DNA from: Paraburkholderia domus
GTDB lineage: Bacteria > Pseudomonadota > Gammaproteobacteria > Burkholderiales > Burkholderiaceae
Direction: 5' to 3'
DNA length: 64,000 nucleotides
Assembly: GCF_905220705.1 (NCBI RefSeq)
Contig: NZ_CAJNAT010000023.1
Coordinates: 62,001 to 126,000 of the forward strand
A model generated the notes under the pieces. The model searched no databases. It was not told the DNA's origin and saw nothing but the letters and a program-made list of their open reading frames with translations. Each line of letters starts with the position of its first letter. Position 1 is the stretch's first letter. Shown in pieces: positions 17,921 through 26,255 of this stretch. The position numbers and the translations under genes were made by a program.

Positions 17921-18745
17921 CTAAAAACATTCGACGCTGCCCGTCACGCCCGACAACACGCCGACACAGTCGCGCTTCGGAGCCGGGCGAGCGGCGTATT
18001 TCGCACGGACCGGATGGACTGGCTCAGCCACCGGCGCCGAAGCCGGCACGTCGAACAACGTAAGTTTGGTCGCACCATCCGTCGAGGGTGTCTGCTTGTC
18101 GACCTGGTTGCGCAGAACCAGCGACAACGTGCCGACGCTGCGCGCGAGATCGAGCTTCTCAGCCTGATCGGGCGTCACTTCGAGCGTGACCGCGTTGACG
18201 ACTTTCGGCGCTGTGTCGTCGCGGCTCACTTGCTGGGCCACCGCGAGGACGAGGATCTTCTCGAGTACGATCTTCGAGATGCTCTGCTGGGTATCTGTCT
18301 TGCCGGCTTGCTGCGTATTCACGATCACGTCGACGTAGTTGCCCGGCAACGCGAAACCGGCGACACCGACCACGTCATTCACGCGCACCGTAATCGCCCG
18401 GTGGCCCGAGCCGATCACCGCTGACAGGCCGCCTTTCGTGCCGATCGGCGCAAGCTTCGATTCGAGCACCGGCTCTCCTGGCGCAAGACTCGCCAGCACC
18501 ACGCGCCCTTCAAGCGCCTTCTCGTCTGTGAAGGCACCGGGAGGCACGCTCCCTGTCGGCCAGTTGATCGTGCGAAGCTGGCCCTGCGTCAGCGGCTCGC
18601 CCAGATTGACGGCGCCTGCGGCCACAGCCACCGGCGTGACGGCACTCGACGACGTCTGCAGCAGCCATCGCGAGGCCAGTACCACGGCAGCGAGGCCCGC
18701 CAGCAGGGCAAACGCGAGCATGACTAAAGCGCGACTGTTTTTCAT
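17921..18745 (-). CDS. rcpC: RcpC/CpaB pilus assembly protein
   Basis: 274 residues from MKNSRALVMLAFALLAGLAA, with AGGAG upstream. One N-terminal membrane helix, then an SAF domain (PVAVAAGAVNLGEPLTQGQL, DEKALEGRVVLASLAPGEPV) and an RcpC/CpaB domain (GHRAITVRVNDVVGVAGFAL, GNYVDVIV). It is a periplasmic component of the Tad machine that sits with the secretin. SAF domains resemble sugar-binding antifreeze folds, and a peptidoglycan-binding role has been proposed for the family. Confidence 0.92.
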   Translation of the reverse strand: MKNSRALVMLAFALLAGLAAVVLASRWLLQTSSSAVTPVAVAAGAVNLGEPLTQGQLRTINWPTGSVPPGAFTDEKALEGRVVLASLAPGEPVLESKLAPIGTKGGLSAVIGSGHRAITVRVNDVVGVAGFALPGNYVDVIVNTQQAGKTDTQQSISKIVLEKILVLAVAQQVSRDDTAPKVVNAVTLEVTPDQAEKLDLARSVGTLSLVLRNQVDKQTPSTDGATKLTLFDVPASAPVAEPVHPVRAKYAARPAPKRDCVGVLSGVTGSVECF

Positions 18746-18790
18746 GGCAACACTCCTGCGTGGTTCAACATAGACGCCGGTCAAGGCGCG

Positions 18791-18961
18791 CTAAACAGAT
18801 CCCGCGACGTTGGTAAAAATAGTACTGAGGTTCGTACCAAGCGTGCCGACGGCCCCAACGATGGCGAGGGCGATTAGCGCGGCGAGAAGACCATATTCGA
18901 TGGCCGAGATGCCGTCTTCGTCGCGAACGAAACGTGTGGCCTGGGCGATAAACTTTTCCAT
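18791..18961 (-). CDS. flp: Flp pilin (copy 1)
   Basis: 56 residues: MEKFIAQATRFVRDEDGISA, then IEYGLLAALIALAIVG and a short tail ending NVAGSV. Processing site G|ISAIEY with the Flp-typical Glu5-Tyr6, followed by the hydrophobic helix that packs the fibre. Ribosome site GGAGG upstream. This is the major pilin type of the Tad system, cleaved by TadV. It is almost identical to copy 2 over the first 48 residues, which points to a duplication. Confidence 0.92.
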   Translation of the reverse strand: MEKFIAQATRFVRDEDGISAIEYGLLAALIALAIVGAVGTLGTNLSTIFTNVAGSV

Positions 18962-18999
18962 GACTTCCTCCGTTGCATATCTAGATAAAATCCGCGCGG

Positions 19000-19542
19000 C
19001 TAGACGGTGGCCGCGAACAACACGCCCAGTGTTCCGGCCGCTATTGCGACACCGTAAGGAATCGCCCCAACCGATGCGGGTAACGCGACGCCGCTATCAG
19101 ATGCCCGTGAAGGTACCGAGCGCCACGAACCCGCGGTCTGCTGCAGATTGGCGATCAGTTGACGGACGCGACCGCGGCTCACCACCAGAGCCAACGACCA
19201 GACCCCGCCGATCAGAAAGGTGGCCAGCGCGATGCGGAAAGTCATCGCGGGGCCCACCCATGCACCGATCGTCAACATCAGCTTGACGTCGCCCGCAGCC
19301 ATGCCGCGCAGCAGATAGAACGGCAACAACAGCGCGAAGCCAAACGCGGCTCCCGCCAGCCACTCGATGCCGCCGTTTAGCGGTCCGTGTAACCACACCT
19401 GCACGCAGAGCGCCGCGACGAGGCCGATCGCGAGGATGCGATTCGGAATTCGGCGCGTGGCGATATCGGTGCTCGCAGCCACGATGACCAGCACGATGAC
19501 GCACAGGGGCACGGGTTGCGGCGGCAGGGGTGGCAGTGTCAT
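19000..19542 (-). CDS. tadV: TadV/CpaA prepilin peptidase
   Basis: 180 residues, at least five membrane helices. The catalytic aspartates of the A24 family are visible: Asp26 in STDIATRRIPN and Asp85 in the GxGD-type motif GMAAGDVKL. There is no N-terminal methylase domain, as usual for TadV. It processes Flp and the TadE-type pseudopilins at G|xxxxE. It lies between the two flp copies. Confidence 0.92.
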   Translation of the reverse strand: MTLPPLPPQPVPLCVIVLVIVAASTDIATRRIPNRILAIGLVAALCVQVWLHGPLNGGIEWLAGAAFGFALLLPFYLLRGMAAGDVKLMLTIGAWVGPAMTFRIALATFLIGGVWSLALVVSRGRVRQLIANLQQTAGSWRSVPSRASDSGVALPASVGAIPYGVAIAAGTLGVLFAATV

Positions 19543-19746
19543 GAGAGGCCTCGATCCGTCGGACTAATTTTTCACGCCATGGCGGTAGCAATGCGACCCG
19601 CTACACACCGAATAGAGTTCAGTCTTCCGTTGTCGGTGGCAGCGCCTCGCAAGGCGCGCCCCGATCAGAAAGACCATCCCGGGTTCAGAGACACCCGGAA
19701 GTCGACGGACGAACCGAAAGCGCACGTTCGTCCGCCGGCGGGTGCA

Positions 19747-19917
19747 CTAGATCGATCCCGCGACTTTGGTGAAAATACCGCTCAGGGTCGTGCCAAGCGT
19801 GCCGACAGTCCCGACGATAGCGAGGGCGATTAGCGACGCGAGAAGAGCATATTCGATGGCCGAGATGCCATCTTCGTCGCGGACAAAGCGTGCTGCGTGA
19901 GCGATAAATTTCGTCAT
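19747..19917 (-). CDS. flp: Flp pilin (copy 2, first gene of the tad operon)
   Basis: 56 residues: MTKFIAHAARFVRDEDGISA, then IEYALLASLIALAIVG and an end KVAGSI. Same G|ISAIEY cleavage site as copy 1. Ribosome site AAGGAG upstream. It differs from copy 1 mainly at the tail (TTLSGIFTK against TNLSTIFTN). As the promoter-proximal gene, it is likely the most highly expressed pilin. Confidence 0.92.
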   Translation of the reverse strand: MTKFIAHAARFVRDEDGISAIEYALLASLIALAIVGTVGTLGTTLSGIFTKVAGSI

Positions 19918-20705
19918 GACCTACTCCTTCGGATGTCTAAAGAAATGCCCTTAACCAAGATTGGTTTGAGGGAACGTACTGCCGGCACTACGAAAAACTG
20001 GCGGTCAGTCGACGACCACCCTGTGTCCTACTTGCGTTCGCGCTGCCGGTTGAGCTCCGCAGCTTCGAACTGAGCGGGACAACCCCGAGGGTTGCTTGCG
20101 TGGCGATTCGTTTCCAGTCTGGTTGCTTCTTCGAATCGTCCGGTCGTCACGCCGTCGACTTCCGCACTCTCTCCTTAGCAAGGGTGGGGCCAGCCACACG
20201 CAAATGCTGGAAATACAAGGCTCTCAGCCCGATGGCCTGGGCCAGCCCTCCCAGGCTTCCGCACAGAACGTCTCGCGTCCGCGACATTTTTCAGCCTCGC
20301 CGGCCGACGGTGGAATCGCCGAAGAGTCCCACGGGATAAGGCTTTGAGCGATTTACTCAGGACATACCCTGATTCATCGCAGGCGTCAATTCCGATGAAA
20401 ACGGGCACGCCTCGCGAACAGCATCCGCACAAACTGTCGCAGCCCTGAGACCGGAACGTGCGCTTGCGCACATAGGCGCTTCCGTTTTCACCTCATTGAG
20501 CAGCCTTTGACACCTATCGCACTTCACGAAGGAAAACGCGACCTTGCAAGTCGATTAATTTTCTTCCAACAATGCGTTAACCGGTCACGCGCGAACGAGG
20601 TACTTCACGCAACGTTCTGGACCGACGCTTAGGAATCTGGATCAATGATCAGCATGACTGGATGGTCCACTGGATCACATCCGGATAACAGAGAAGGCAG
20701 GGATC
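19918..20705. other. Divergent control region, tad operon / sugar module
   Basis: About 790 bases between flp (minus) and the GT87 gene (plus). No supported gene. The flp-proximal 60 bases carry the dyad described separately. The GT87-proximal end has GAGAAGGCAGGG before the start codon. No sigma-54 type GG-N10-GC box was recognised. Confidence 0.5.
19953..19966. promoter_or_regulatory. Dyad AACCAA-GA-TTGGTT upstream of flp
   Basis: Perfect 6-bp inverted repeat with a 2-bp spacer, extendable by a further CCT/AGG. It lies about 36 bp upstream of the first flp start. The loop is too small for a good hairpin, so it looks more like a regulator site. Confidence 0.35.
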
Positions 20706-21944
20706 ATGTACGTTTCACAACCAGACGATCGTAGCGGTGAAAACGGCGTTCACAGCTTCCTCACTCCTGAACGTGTGGTCGTGTACAGCGTCGCGATGCT
20801 GGTGCTGTACGCCCTGTTTATGGTGACCTGGGCCAGAGCGAGCAACGGCTTCACCACTGGAGATTTCACGAAGCCGGGCATCGATTTTTCGGTTTTCTGG
20901 TCGGCCTCATATGCGGCGCTGCACGGTCCGGCATGGCAGGTCTATGACTTCACCTCCTTCGATAAAATCGAAGAGACGCTATTCCACTTTCCGCGTGGCA
21001 GTTTTCTGCCGTGGCTGTATCCGCCGACGTTCCTCGTGCTCGTCAAGCCACTCGCCCTGGTGCCGCCTGTCGTCGCCTTTTTTCTATTTGTCGGTGTCAG
21101 CGCATTACTGTTCGTCTTCGCCACGCTTGCCGTTTCCCGGCTCGCTCCCACTATGGGCAGTTCACGCCTTGGCTGGCTGCTCGTTGCAGCCTGTCCGTGT
21201 GTCTTCGTCCCAGCCGTCTTCGGGCAAAACTCGCTCCTGACCGCAGCGCTTGCTGCGCTCGCCGTCCACTGGATCGGCCGCCACCCGGTTCGCGCCGGAC
21301 TGTGTATCGGCTTGCTGGCCATCAAGCCGCAAATGGCACTTCTGTTGCCGTTCGTGTTGATCGCGGCGCGCGCGTGGCGCACCTTTGGCGTCGCCGCGCT
21401 GAGCGCGTCGCTGTTCGGTGCGTTTAGCGTAATGATCTGCGGCGCGCAGTCGCTGCCACTGTTCCTTGCAAGCACCAGACTCGCTCGCGAACTGATACTC
21501 GAACATGGGCGTCATTACTGGCTCTCCTCGCCCACCACGTTCGCGGTTCTGCGCGAAGGCGGCGTGCCCCTCGCTCCGGCTTATGGGGCGCAAGCATGCG
21601 TTGCGCTGATTGCAGCGGCGGCGGCATGTCACATCTGGAGGTCCACACACGACGCCCGCCTGCGCGGCGCGGCTCTGACCGTCGCCACTCTGCTCGCGAA
21701 CCCCTACGTGTGGCACTACGAACTGGCATGGCTCGGCATCGCCGTCATCTGTCTCACGGCAATCGGATTCGATAAGGGATGGCGACGTGGTGAACAGGCG
21801 GTACTGGTACTCGCCTGGCTGCTGCCTGTCTATGAGTTCTTCAACCGCCTGACCGAATTGCCGCAAATCGGACCAGTCGTCCTGCTACTGATGCTGCTGC
21901 TTACTCTGCGTCGCGCGCGAATCGCCGAGGAGGTGCCGTCATGA
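20706..21944 (+). CDS. GT87-family (DUF2029) membrane glycosyltransferase
   Basis: 412 residues with about ten membrane helices. The family landmarks are an Asp in the first periplasmic loop (FTKPGIDFSVFWSASYAALH), the FLPWLYPPTFLVLVKPLA loop and GLLAIKPQMALLLPF. Relatives are GT-C fold, polyprenyl-phosphomannose- or arabinose-dependent transferases. It begins the plus-strand module with GtrB-type and GtrA-type genes, which fits a membrane step using a lipid-linked sugar. The acceptor is unknown. Confidence 0.85.
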   Translation: MYVSQPDDRSGENGVHSFLTPERVVVYSVAMLVLYALFMVTWARASNGFTTGDFTKPGIDFSVFWSASYAALHGPAWQVYDFTSFDKIEETLFHFPRGSFLPWLYPPTFLVLVKPLALVPPVVAFFLFVGVSALLFVFATLAVSRLAPTMGSSRLGWLLVAACPCVFVPAVFGQNSLLTAALAALAVHWIGRHPVRAGLCIGLLAIKPQMALLLPFVLIAARAWRTFGVAALSASLFGAFSVMICGAQSLPLFLASTRLARELILEHGRHYWLSSPTTFAVLREGGVPLAPAYGAQACVALIAAAAACHIWRSTHDARLRGAALTVATLLANPYVWHYELAWLGIAVICLTAIGFDKGWRRGEQAVLVLAWLLPVYEFFNRLTELPQIGPVVLLLMLLLTLRRARIAEEVPS

Positions 21945-22041
21945 ACCTGCCGTCGTCGCACAAGCTGCCGCAACCAGGACCATGCAATGCCGACGCATTG
22001 CATCACATACGAAAGACAAAAGGGATAAACGGGGAAATGTC

Positions 22042-23103
22042 ATGTCCACACCTATCAGCAAACCATTGATTTCGCTCGTCGTGCCGTTCTACAACGAGCA
22101 TCAGGCAGTCGACCGGTTCTTCGCCGCCGTCGTGCCGATACTCGAATCGATCGAAGACTCGCGTTTCGAAATCGTCTGCGTCAACGACGGCAGCAACGAC
22201 GGGACACTCGACAAGCTAGTCGCCGCCAGCATTCAGGACAGGCGCATCCGGGTCATCGACCTGACGCGCAACTTCGGCAAGGAAGCTGCCTTGACGGCCG
22301 GCATCGACGAGGCGGTCGGCGACGCCGTGATCCCGATCGATGCGGACCTGCAGGATCCCCCGAGCCTGATCCCCGTGATGGTGGAACACTGGCGCGCGGG
22401 CGCCGAGGTCGTGGCCGCCAAACGATCCAACCGGGCCTGTGACACGTTCGCCAAACGCACTGCCGCGGCGCTCTATTACCGCGTGCACAACGCGCTCTCC
22501 GAGGTCAAGCTGCCAGAAAACGTCGGCGACTTTCGCCTGATCGATCGCCAGGTCGTCAACGCGCTGCGCAGCCTGCCTGAACGTCGACGGTTCATGAAAG
22601 GCCTGTTTGCATGGGTCGGCTATCGGACTGTCATCGTCGAATACGAACGCGAGCCGCGCAGCGCCGGGCACTCGAAGTTCTCCGGATGGAAGCTGTGGAA
22701 TTTTGCGCTCGAAGGCATCACGAGCTTTAGCACCGTGCCGTTGCGGAGCTGGACTTATATCGGCCTGGTGATTGCCACGCTGGCCTTTATATACGGTGGC
22801 GTTATCGTCGGCCGTACGCTGTGGTCGGGCAATCCGGTACCCGGCTACGCATCCACGATCTCCCTGATGCTGTTCATGGGCGGAATCGAACTCATCGGTA
22901 TCGGTGTGGTGGGCGAATACGTCGGCCGCATCTATTACGAGTCGAAAAAGCGCCCGGTCTATCTCGTGCGCCGCCGCTATCAGGCCAAGAGCAAGGTCAG
23001 CGTCCTGCATCGCGACCGCATCCCGACACGCATGACACATGCGCCGCGTCCCGAAGTCGTCCGCAGGCGCGTGATACCGAGCGTGCGGATCGTCGGTCAA
23101 TGA
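22042..23103 (+). CDS. GtrB/DPM1-like family 2 glycosyltransferase
   Basis: 353 residues from MSTPISKPLISLVVPFYNEH. GT2 domain with VNDGSNDGT, the DADLQDPP metal-site segment and RNFGKEAALTAGIDEAVGD, then two C-terminal membrane helices (about 235-310) as in GtrB, which makes polyprenyl-phosphate sugars. The basic tail (VLRRRYQAKSK and on) is longer than usual. Neighbouring gtrA would flip the product. Ribosome site GGGGAAA. Sugar specificity cannot be read from the sequence. Confidence 0.9.
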   Translation: MSTPISKPLISLVVPFYNEHQAVDRFFAAVVPILESIEDSRFEIVCVNDGSNDGTLDKLVAASIQDRRIRVIDLTRNFGKEAALTAGIDEAVGDAVIPIDADLQDPPSLIPVMVEHWRAGAEVVAAKRSNRACDTFAKRTAAALYYRVHNALSEVKLPENVGDFRLIDRQVVNALRSLPERRRFMKGLFAWVGYRTVIVEYEREPRSAGHSKFSGWKLWNFALEGITSFSTVPLRSWTYIGLVIATLAFIYGGVIVGRTLWSGNPVPGYASTISLMLFMGGIELIGIGVVGEYVGRIYYESKKRPVYLVRRRYQAKSKVSVLHRDRIPTRMTHAPRPEVVRRRVIPSVRIVGQ

Positions 23104-23142
23104 GTTGGCAATGCGCCGGCCAATCAACGCGAGGAGTTCGTG

Positions 23143-23904
23143 ATGTCCCCTGATGCCTATCTGGAAATGGCCGAAACCGAAGCCGAACACTGGTGGTTCC
23201 GTGGCCGGCGCGACGTGTTGCAGGCCGTTCTGCGCCGTCTGGCCCTGCCGCCCAAAGCGCGCGTGCTCGAAGTGGGTTCCGGCACGGGTGGCAACCTCGA
23301 CATGCTGACCGAATTCGGTACCGTAAGCGGCCTCGAGATGGACAGCACGGCGCGCATGTTGTGCTCGCAAAAGACCAGCGGCCGCTTCAACATTCGCGCC
23401 GGGCGTTGCCCTGATGATGTGCCCTTTGGCAGCGACAGCAGCGAGCGCTTCGACCTGATCTGCTTCTTCGACTGTCTCGAACATATCGCCGACGACGTCG
23501 GCTCGCTGGCACGCATGCAATCGTTGCTGGCGCCAGGCGGCGTCATCGTCGTGACGGTGCCTGCCTGCCAGAGTCTGTGGAGCGCTCACGATGTGTTTCT
23601 GCGGCACTACCGGCGCTACAGCCGCGGCTCGCTGACGCAATGTATCGCTGCGGCCGGTTATGAAGCTGAACGCGTGACGTATTTCAACACGTTGCTGTTC
23701 CCCCTGGCCGTGGCCGCGCGTTGGTTCGATCGCCGTCTTGGGCGCAGCAGATCGACAGGCGACGCCATTCCGATCCAGCCGCTCAACGCCGCGCTCTACC
23801 GGATATTCAGTGCTGAACGCCACTGGCTTGCACATGGCACGCTGCCCTACGGGGTGTCCTTGCTCGCCATTCTCCGCAAGCCTCGGGAGGACGCAGGTGA
23901 ATAG
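23143..23904 (+). CDS. Class I SAM-dependent methyltransferase
   Basis: 253 residues. Start ATG at 23143 (GTG just before it is also possible), with GAGGAG upstream. Motif I VLEVGSGTGGNLDML at about 42-55, the acidic residue in GLEMD, and FDLICFFDCLEHI. The N-terminal HWWFRGRRDV is typical of methyltransferases in polysaccharide and glycolipid clusters. It probably methylates a sugar or lipid head group made by this module. The end overlaps the gtrA start by 8 nt, indicating translational coupling. Confidence 0.85.
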   Translation: MSPDAYLEMAETEAEHWWFRGRRDVLQAVLRRLALPPKARVLEVGSGTGGNLDMLTEFGTVSGLEMDSTARMLCSQKTSGRFNIRAGRCPDDVPFGSDSSERFDLICFFDCLEHIADDVGSLARMQSLLAPGGVIVVTVPACQSLWSAHDVFLRHYRRYSRGSLTQCIAAAGYEAERVTYFNTLLFPLAVAARWFDRRLGRSRSTGDAIPIQPLNAALYRIFSAERHWLAHGTLPYGVSLLAILRKPREDAGE

Positions 23905-24271
23905 GGCCGAACGGATCAAGCTGCTGCGATTTGGCGCGTCCGGCCTGCTTGTCACCGGTCTGCACGTCACCGTCGCCATGACGTTGATCGAATACGCCGG
24001 TACCGGGCCGGCGCTAGCGAACGCGCTCGCCTTTGCGTGTTCGACCGGAGGCTCTTATCTGCTGAACACCTTCTGGAGCTTTTCGTCTTCTCCTGCTCTG
24101 GCGAATGCCTGGCGCTTCGCGACTGTTTCCCTAGGCGGCCTTACGCTGACTGCGCTGGTATCTCATGCCACGGCAGTCGCGGGAGGCGGTCCGGGACTGG
24201 GCATCGCGATGGTGGTCTGCGTCGTCCCCCCTGTTACGTTCATCGCGCATCGGCGGTGGACGTATCGGTGA
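23897..24271 (+). CDS. GtrA family membrane protein (probable polyprenyl-phosphate sugar flippase)
   Basis: 124 residues from a GTG start (VNRAERIKLLRFGASGLLVT), with GGGAGG 7 nt before it. Four membrane helices and the family ending FIAHRRWTYR. The start lies inside the methyltransferase end. GtrA is thought to flip the lipid-linked sugar produced by GtrB. An in-frame upstream ATG at 23738 would only read through the methyltransferase gene in another frame and is rejected. Confidence 0.88.
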   Translation: MNRAERIKLLRFGASGLLVTGLHVTVAMTLIEYAGTGPALANALAFACSTGGSYLLNTFWSFSSSPALANAWRFATVSLGGLTLTALVSHATAVAGGGPGLGIAMVVCVVPPVTFIAHRRWTYR

Positions 24272-24411
24272 CGCTGTCTTTGTGCCGACGCGATTGCTGA
24301 TTGCTTGCGACAACTGCGGGTCTCACGCGATGGATCGCTATAGCTGCTTTCGATAGCGCGCGTCATATCGCGGCGAGTTTGAACAACCGAATATTTACGC
24401 AAAAATCTGCT

Positions 24412-25380
24412 ATGACAGACAAGCGCTTTCAGATCGCGTCGGCGAAACCTCACACGGTACTGCTGGCCGCTACGTTATTCCTCCTGGCTCTCGATGTCGT
24501 CTGGTGCCTGATGGGACATTGGACCGTAGGTTCGCGCGGACTTGTGATCCGCGTTTCTGTGGCGCTAGGGGTCCTGATCCCCCTCATAGTGGCGAGGTAT
24601 CGACGCGACGAGAGACTAAAAACCGTGATCGTCTGCTCCTCCATTTTACTTTTGTTTTCTCTGACGGCTGCAGTTTTTAGCTATCTGATCGTTAGCACCA
24701 ACGCAGAGTTAGTCGATACTTCGCTGGCCAGATGGGATCGCGCGCTTGGCTTCGACTGGCCGCAGGTGTTTCTCTGGTTGCAGCAGAAGCCAACGTTGGA
24801 TTGGATCCTGGCGGTTGCCTACGCCAGCGTCATTCCGCAGATCATCGTGGTCATCGTGCATCTCTCATTGACCAATCGACGAAAAACGCTTGCCGAGTTC
24901 AATGGTGCATTCGTTGTATCGTTCCTGATCATTGAGATCGTCTCGGCTTTCTTCCCGGCAGCGGGACCATTCAAGTATTACGCAGGCGTCGTGCACGCTG
25001 ACGCCTCGATGCTTTCGCATTTCGAACCGCTGAGATCAGGTGCACTCAGGACAATTGATCTTTTTGCAACGCAAGGGCTGGTTTCGATTCCATCTTTCCA
25101 TGCAATTCTGGCGATTCTGCTGATCTATGCGATGCGCGAGACACGTATTAGGATGTTGTTTCTTTTAGTCAATATCGTCGTCCTTGTGTCGACGCCGACA
25201 AGGGGTGGTCACTACCTCGTCGATTTGATCGCTGGCGCATTCACTGTCTTAACGGTCATCGGGATGTGGAATGGCCGCATTCCAGGATTGGTAGCCAAAG
25301 TCGTAAGCGGCGTGCAAACGGCTGGCGTGAGCGATCAACCCGCGCCGGATTTCACGGGGAATCCCATCTCATCTCGTTAG
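24412..25380 (+). CDS. PAP2-superfamily membrane phosphatase
   Basis: 322 residues from MTDKRFQIASAKPH. Six membrane helices. The C-terminal PAP2-like catalytic signature is split as expected: SIPSFHAILAILL and then TRGGHYLVDLIAG, giving the two catalytic His and the Asp. This is closer to the Aur1/inositolphosphotransferase-type PAP2 branch. It may recycle a polyprenyl or lipid phosphate for the preceding sugar module (inference). Confidence 0.82.
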   Translation: MTDKRFQIASAKPHTVLLAATLFLLALDVVWCLMGHWTVGSRGLVIRVSVALGVLIPLIVARYRRDERLKTVIVCSSILLLFSLTAAVFSYLIVSTNAELVDTSLARWDRALGFDWPQVFLWLQQKPTLDWILAVAYASVIPQIIVVIVHLSLTNRRKTLAEFNGAFVVSFLIIEIVSAFFPAAGPFKYYAGVVHADASMLSHFEPLRSGALRTIDLFATQGLVSIPSFHAILAILLIYAMRETRIRMLFLLVNIVVLVSTPTRGGHYLVDLIAGAFTVLTVIGMWNGRIPGLVAKVVSGVQTAGVSDQPAPDFTGNPISSR

Positions 25381-25459
25381 ACCATCGCGACAACGTCGGC
25401 ATTTCGTCTTGGCGAAATCGCATACACGGCCCCTCGCGTAGGCAAAAAGGCGACACGAT

Positions 25460-25828
25460 ATGACTAATGATCCATCACCAATGCCACAATTTCGCTGGGG
25501 CGATTCGAACGATGTCCCCTGGATACCGTCAAGGCTCGCGAAGGGCGTCGAAGTGAAAAACCTGGGCAAGGCGAACGGCCGCGCCATCCAGCTCGTGAGG
25601 TTCTCACCCGGAGCGGCGTTTCCCGATCACCTTCACACTGGCCCTGAGTTCATCTATGTCCTGGAAGGCGAAGTGACCTGGAACGGTCGAACGTTAGGAC
25701 GAGGATGCGTAGGGGTAGCGGAAGCGGGGACGATCGAGCGAGGTTTTCACAGCATGACGGGGTGCTTGTTCCTGCTGGCGTACGACCTGGGTCAGCTTTT
25801 CGATTCGGTGGAGCCGAGGTCGGGTTGA
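25460..25828 (+). CDS. Small cupin-domain protein (ChrR-like)
   Basis: 122 residues. Single beta-barrel cupin with LVRFSPGAAFPDHLHTGPEF (His-x-His and Glu metal ligands) followed by YVLEGEVTWNGR and AGTIERGFHSM, which supplies the last His. Similar to anti-ECFsigma ChrR cupin domains, but without the zinc-finger part and without an adjacent sigma factor. It is probably a stand-alone metal-binding cupin of unknown substrate. Confidence 0.78.
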   Translation: MTNDPSPMPQFRWGDSNDVPWIPSRLAKGVEVKNLGKANGRAIQLVRFSPGAAFPDHLHTGPEFIYVLEGEVTWNGRTLGRGCVGVAEAGTIERGFHSMTGCLFLLAYDLGQLFDSVEPRSG

Positions 25829-25984
25829 TAAGGGGCGCACCGCGCGCATCGTTGAGTACGCCCGTCGCGCGTCAATCCGAACCTTTGACGGTCGGGCGCC
25901 CCCTTTTCTTGAGGTTTATTCAACGCCTGCCCGCACGCGCCGTCGCGCGCCCCCGAGCCCGCGGACATGGGCAGGCGTCGAACA

Positions 25985-26255
25985 AACCTCAAGACCAGAG
26001 GTCCTCCGAAATCTTATTAGCCGTGGCCTGTTCGTTGCACAATCGCGCCAACGGCGCTTGGGGCGCCCTGCCCCACAACGCCTTGGCGAGCTTTGCCGCG
26101 ATAACCCAGGGGATTGTTGCCAGATTCGGATGTCCGGTTTCAGAGTTGGTTCTGCTGCCCCGTGCGTCCCGGCCAATGTTCCAGCTGAGTTCGAGCCGGG
26201 CGGCATCTTCCTTGAGTGCCCCCATACTTGACCGCATTCGTCGCGAGTTCATGCG
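25985..26255 (-). pseudogene. Remnant of an HWE-family histidine kinase (C-terminal ATPase domain)
   Basis: Read on the minus strand, 26253-26221 encodes HELATNAVKYG, the N-box hallmark of HWE/HisKA_2 kinases. It continues in the next frame as GALKEDAARLELSWNIG. One extra G in a run of five (TATGGGGGCA) causes the shift. The following residues, to a stop near 25989, do not match the end of the domain, so the rest is degenerate. The upstream part of the gene is gone; the fragment abuts the stop codon of the cardiolipin synthase-like gene. Confidence 0.7.

Noticed and set aside
20175..20471. 98-codon minus-strand frame in the tad/GT87 gap
   Set aside because: Random composition, high Cys and Arg, no start signal and no family match.
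22216..23979. 587-codon minus-strand frame opposite the GtrB and methyltransferase genes
   Set aside because: Antisense shadow of two well-supported genes; its His- and Arg-rich composition is typical of a reversed GC-rich coding strand.
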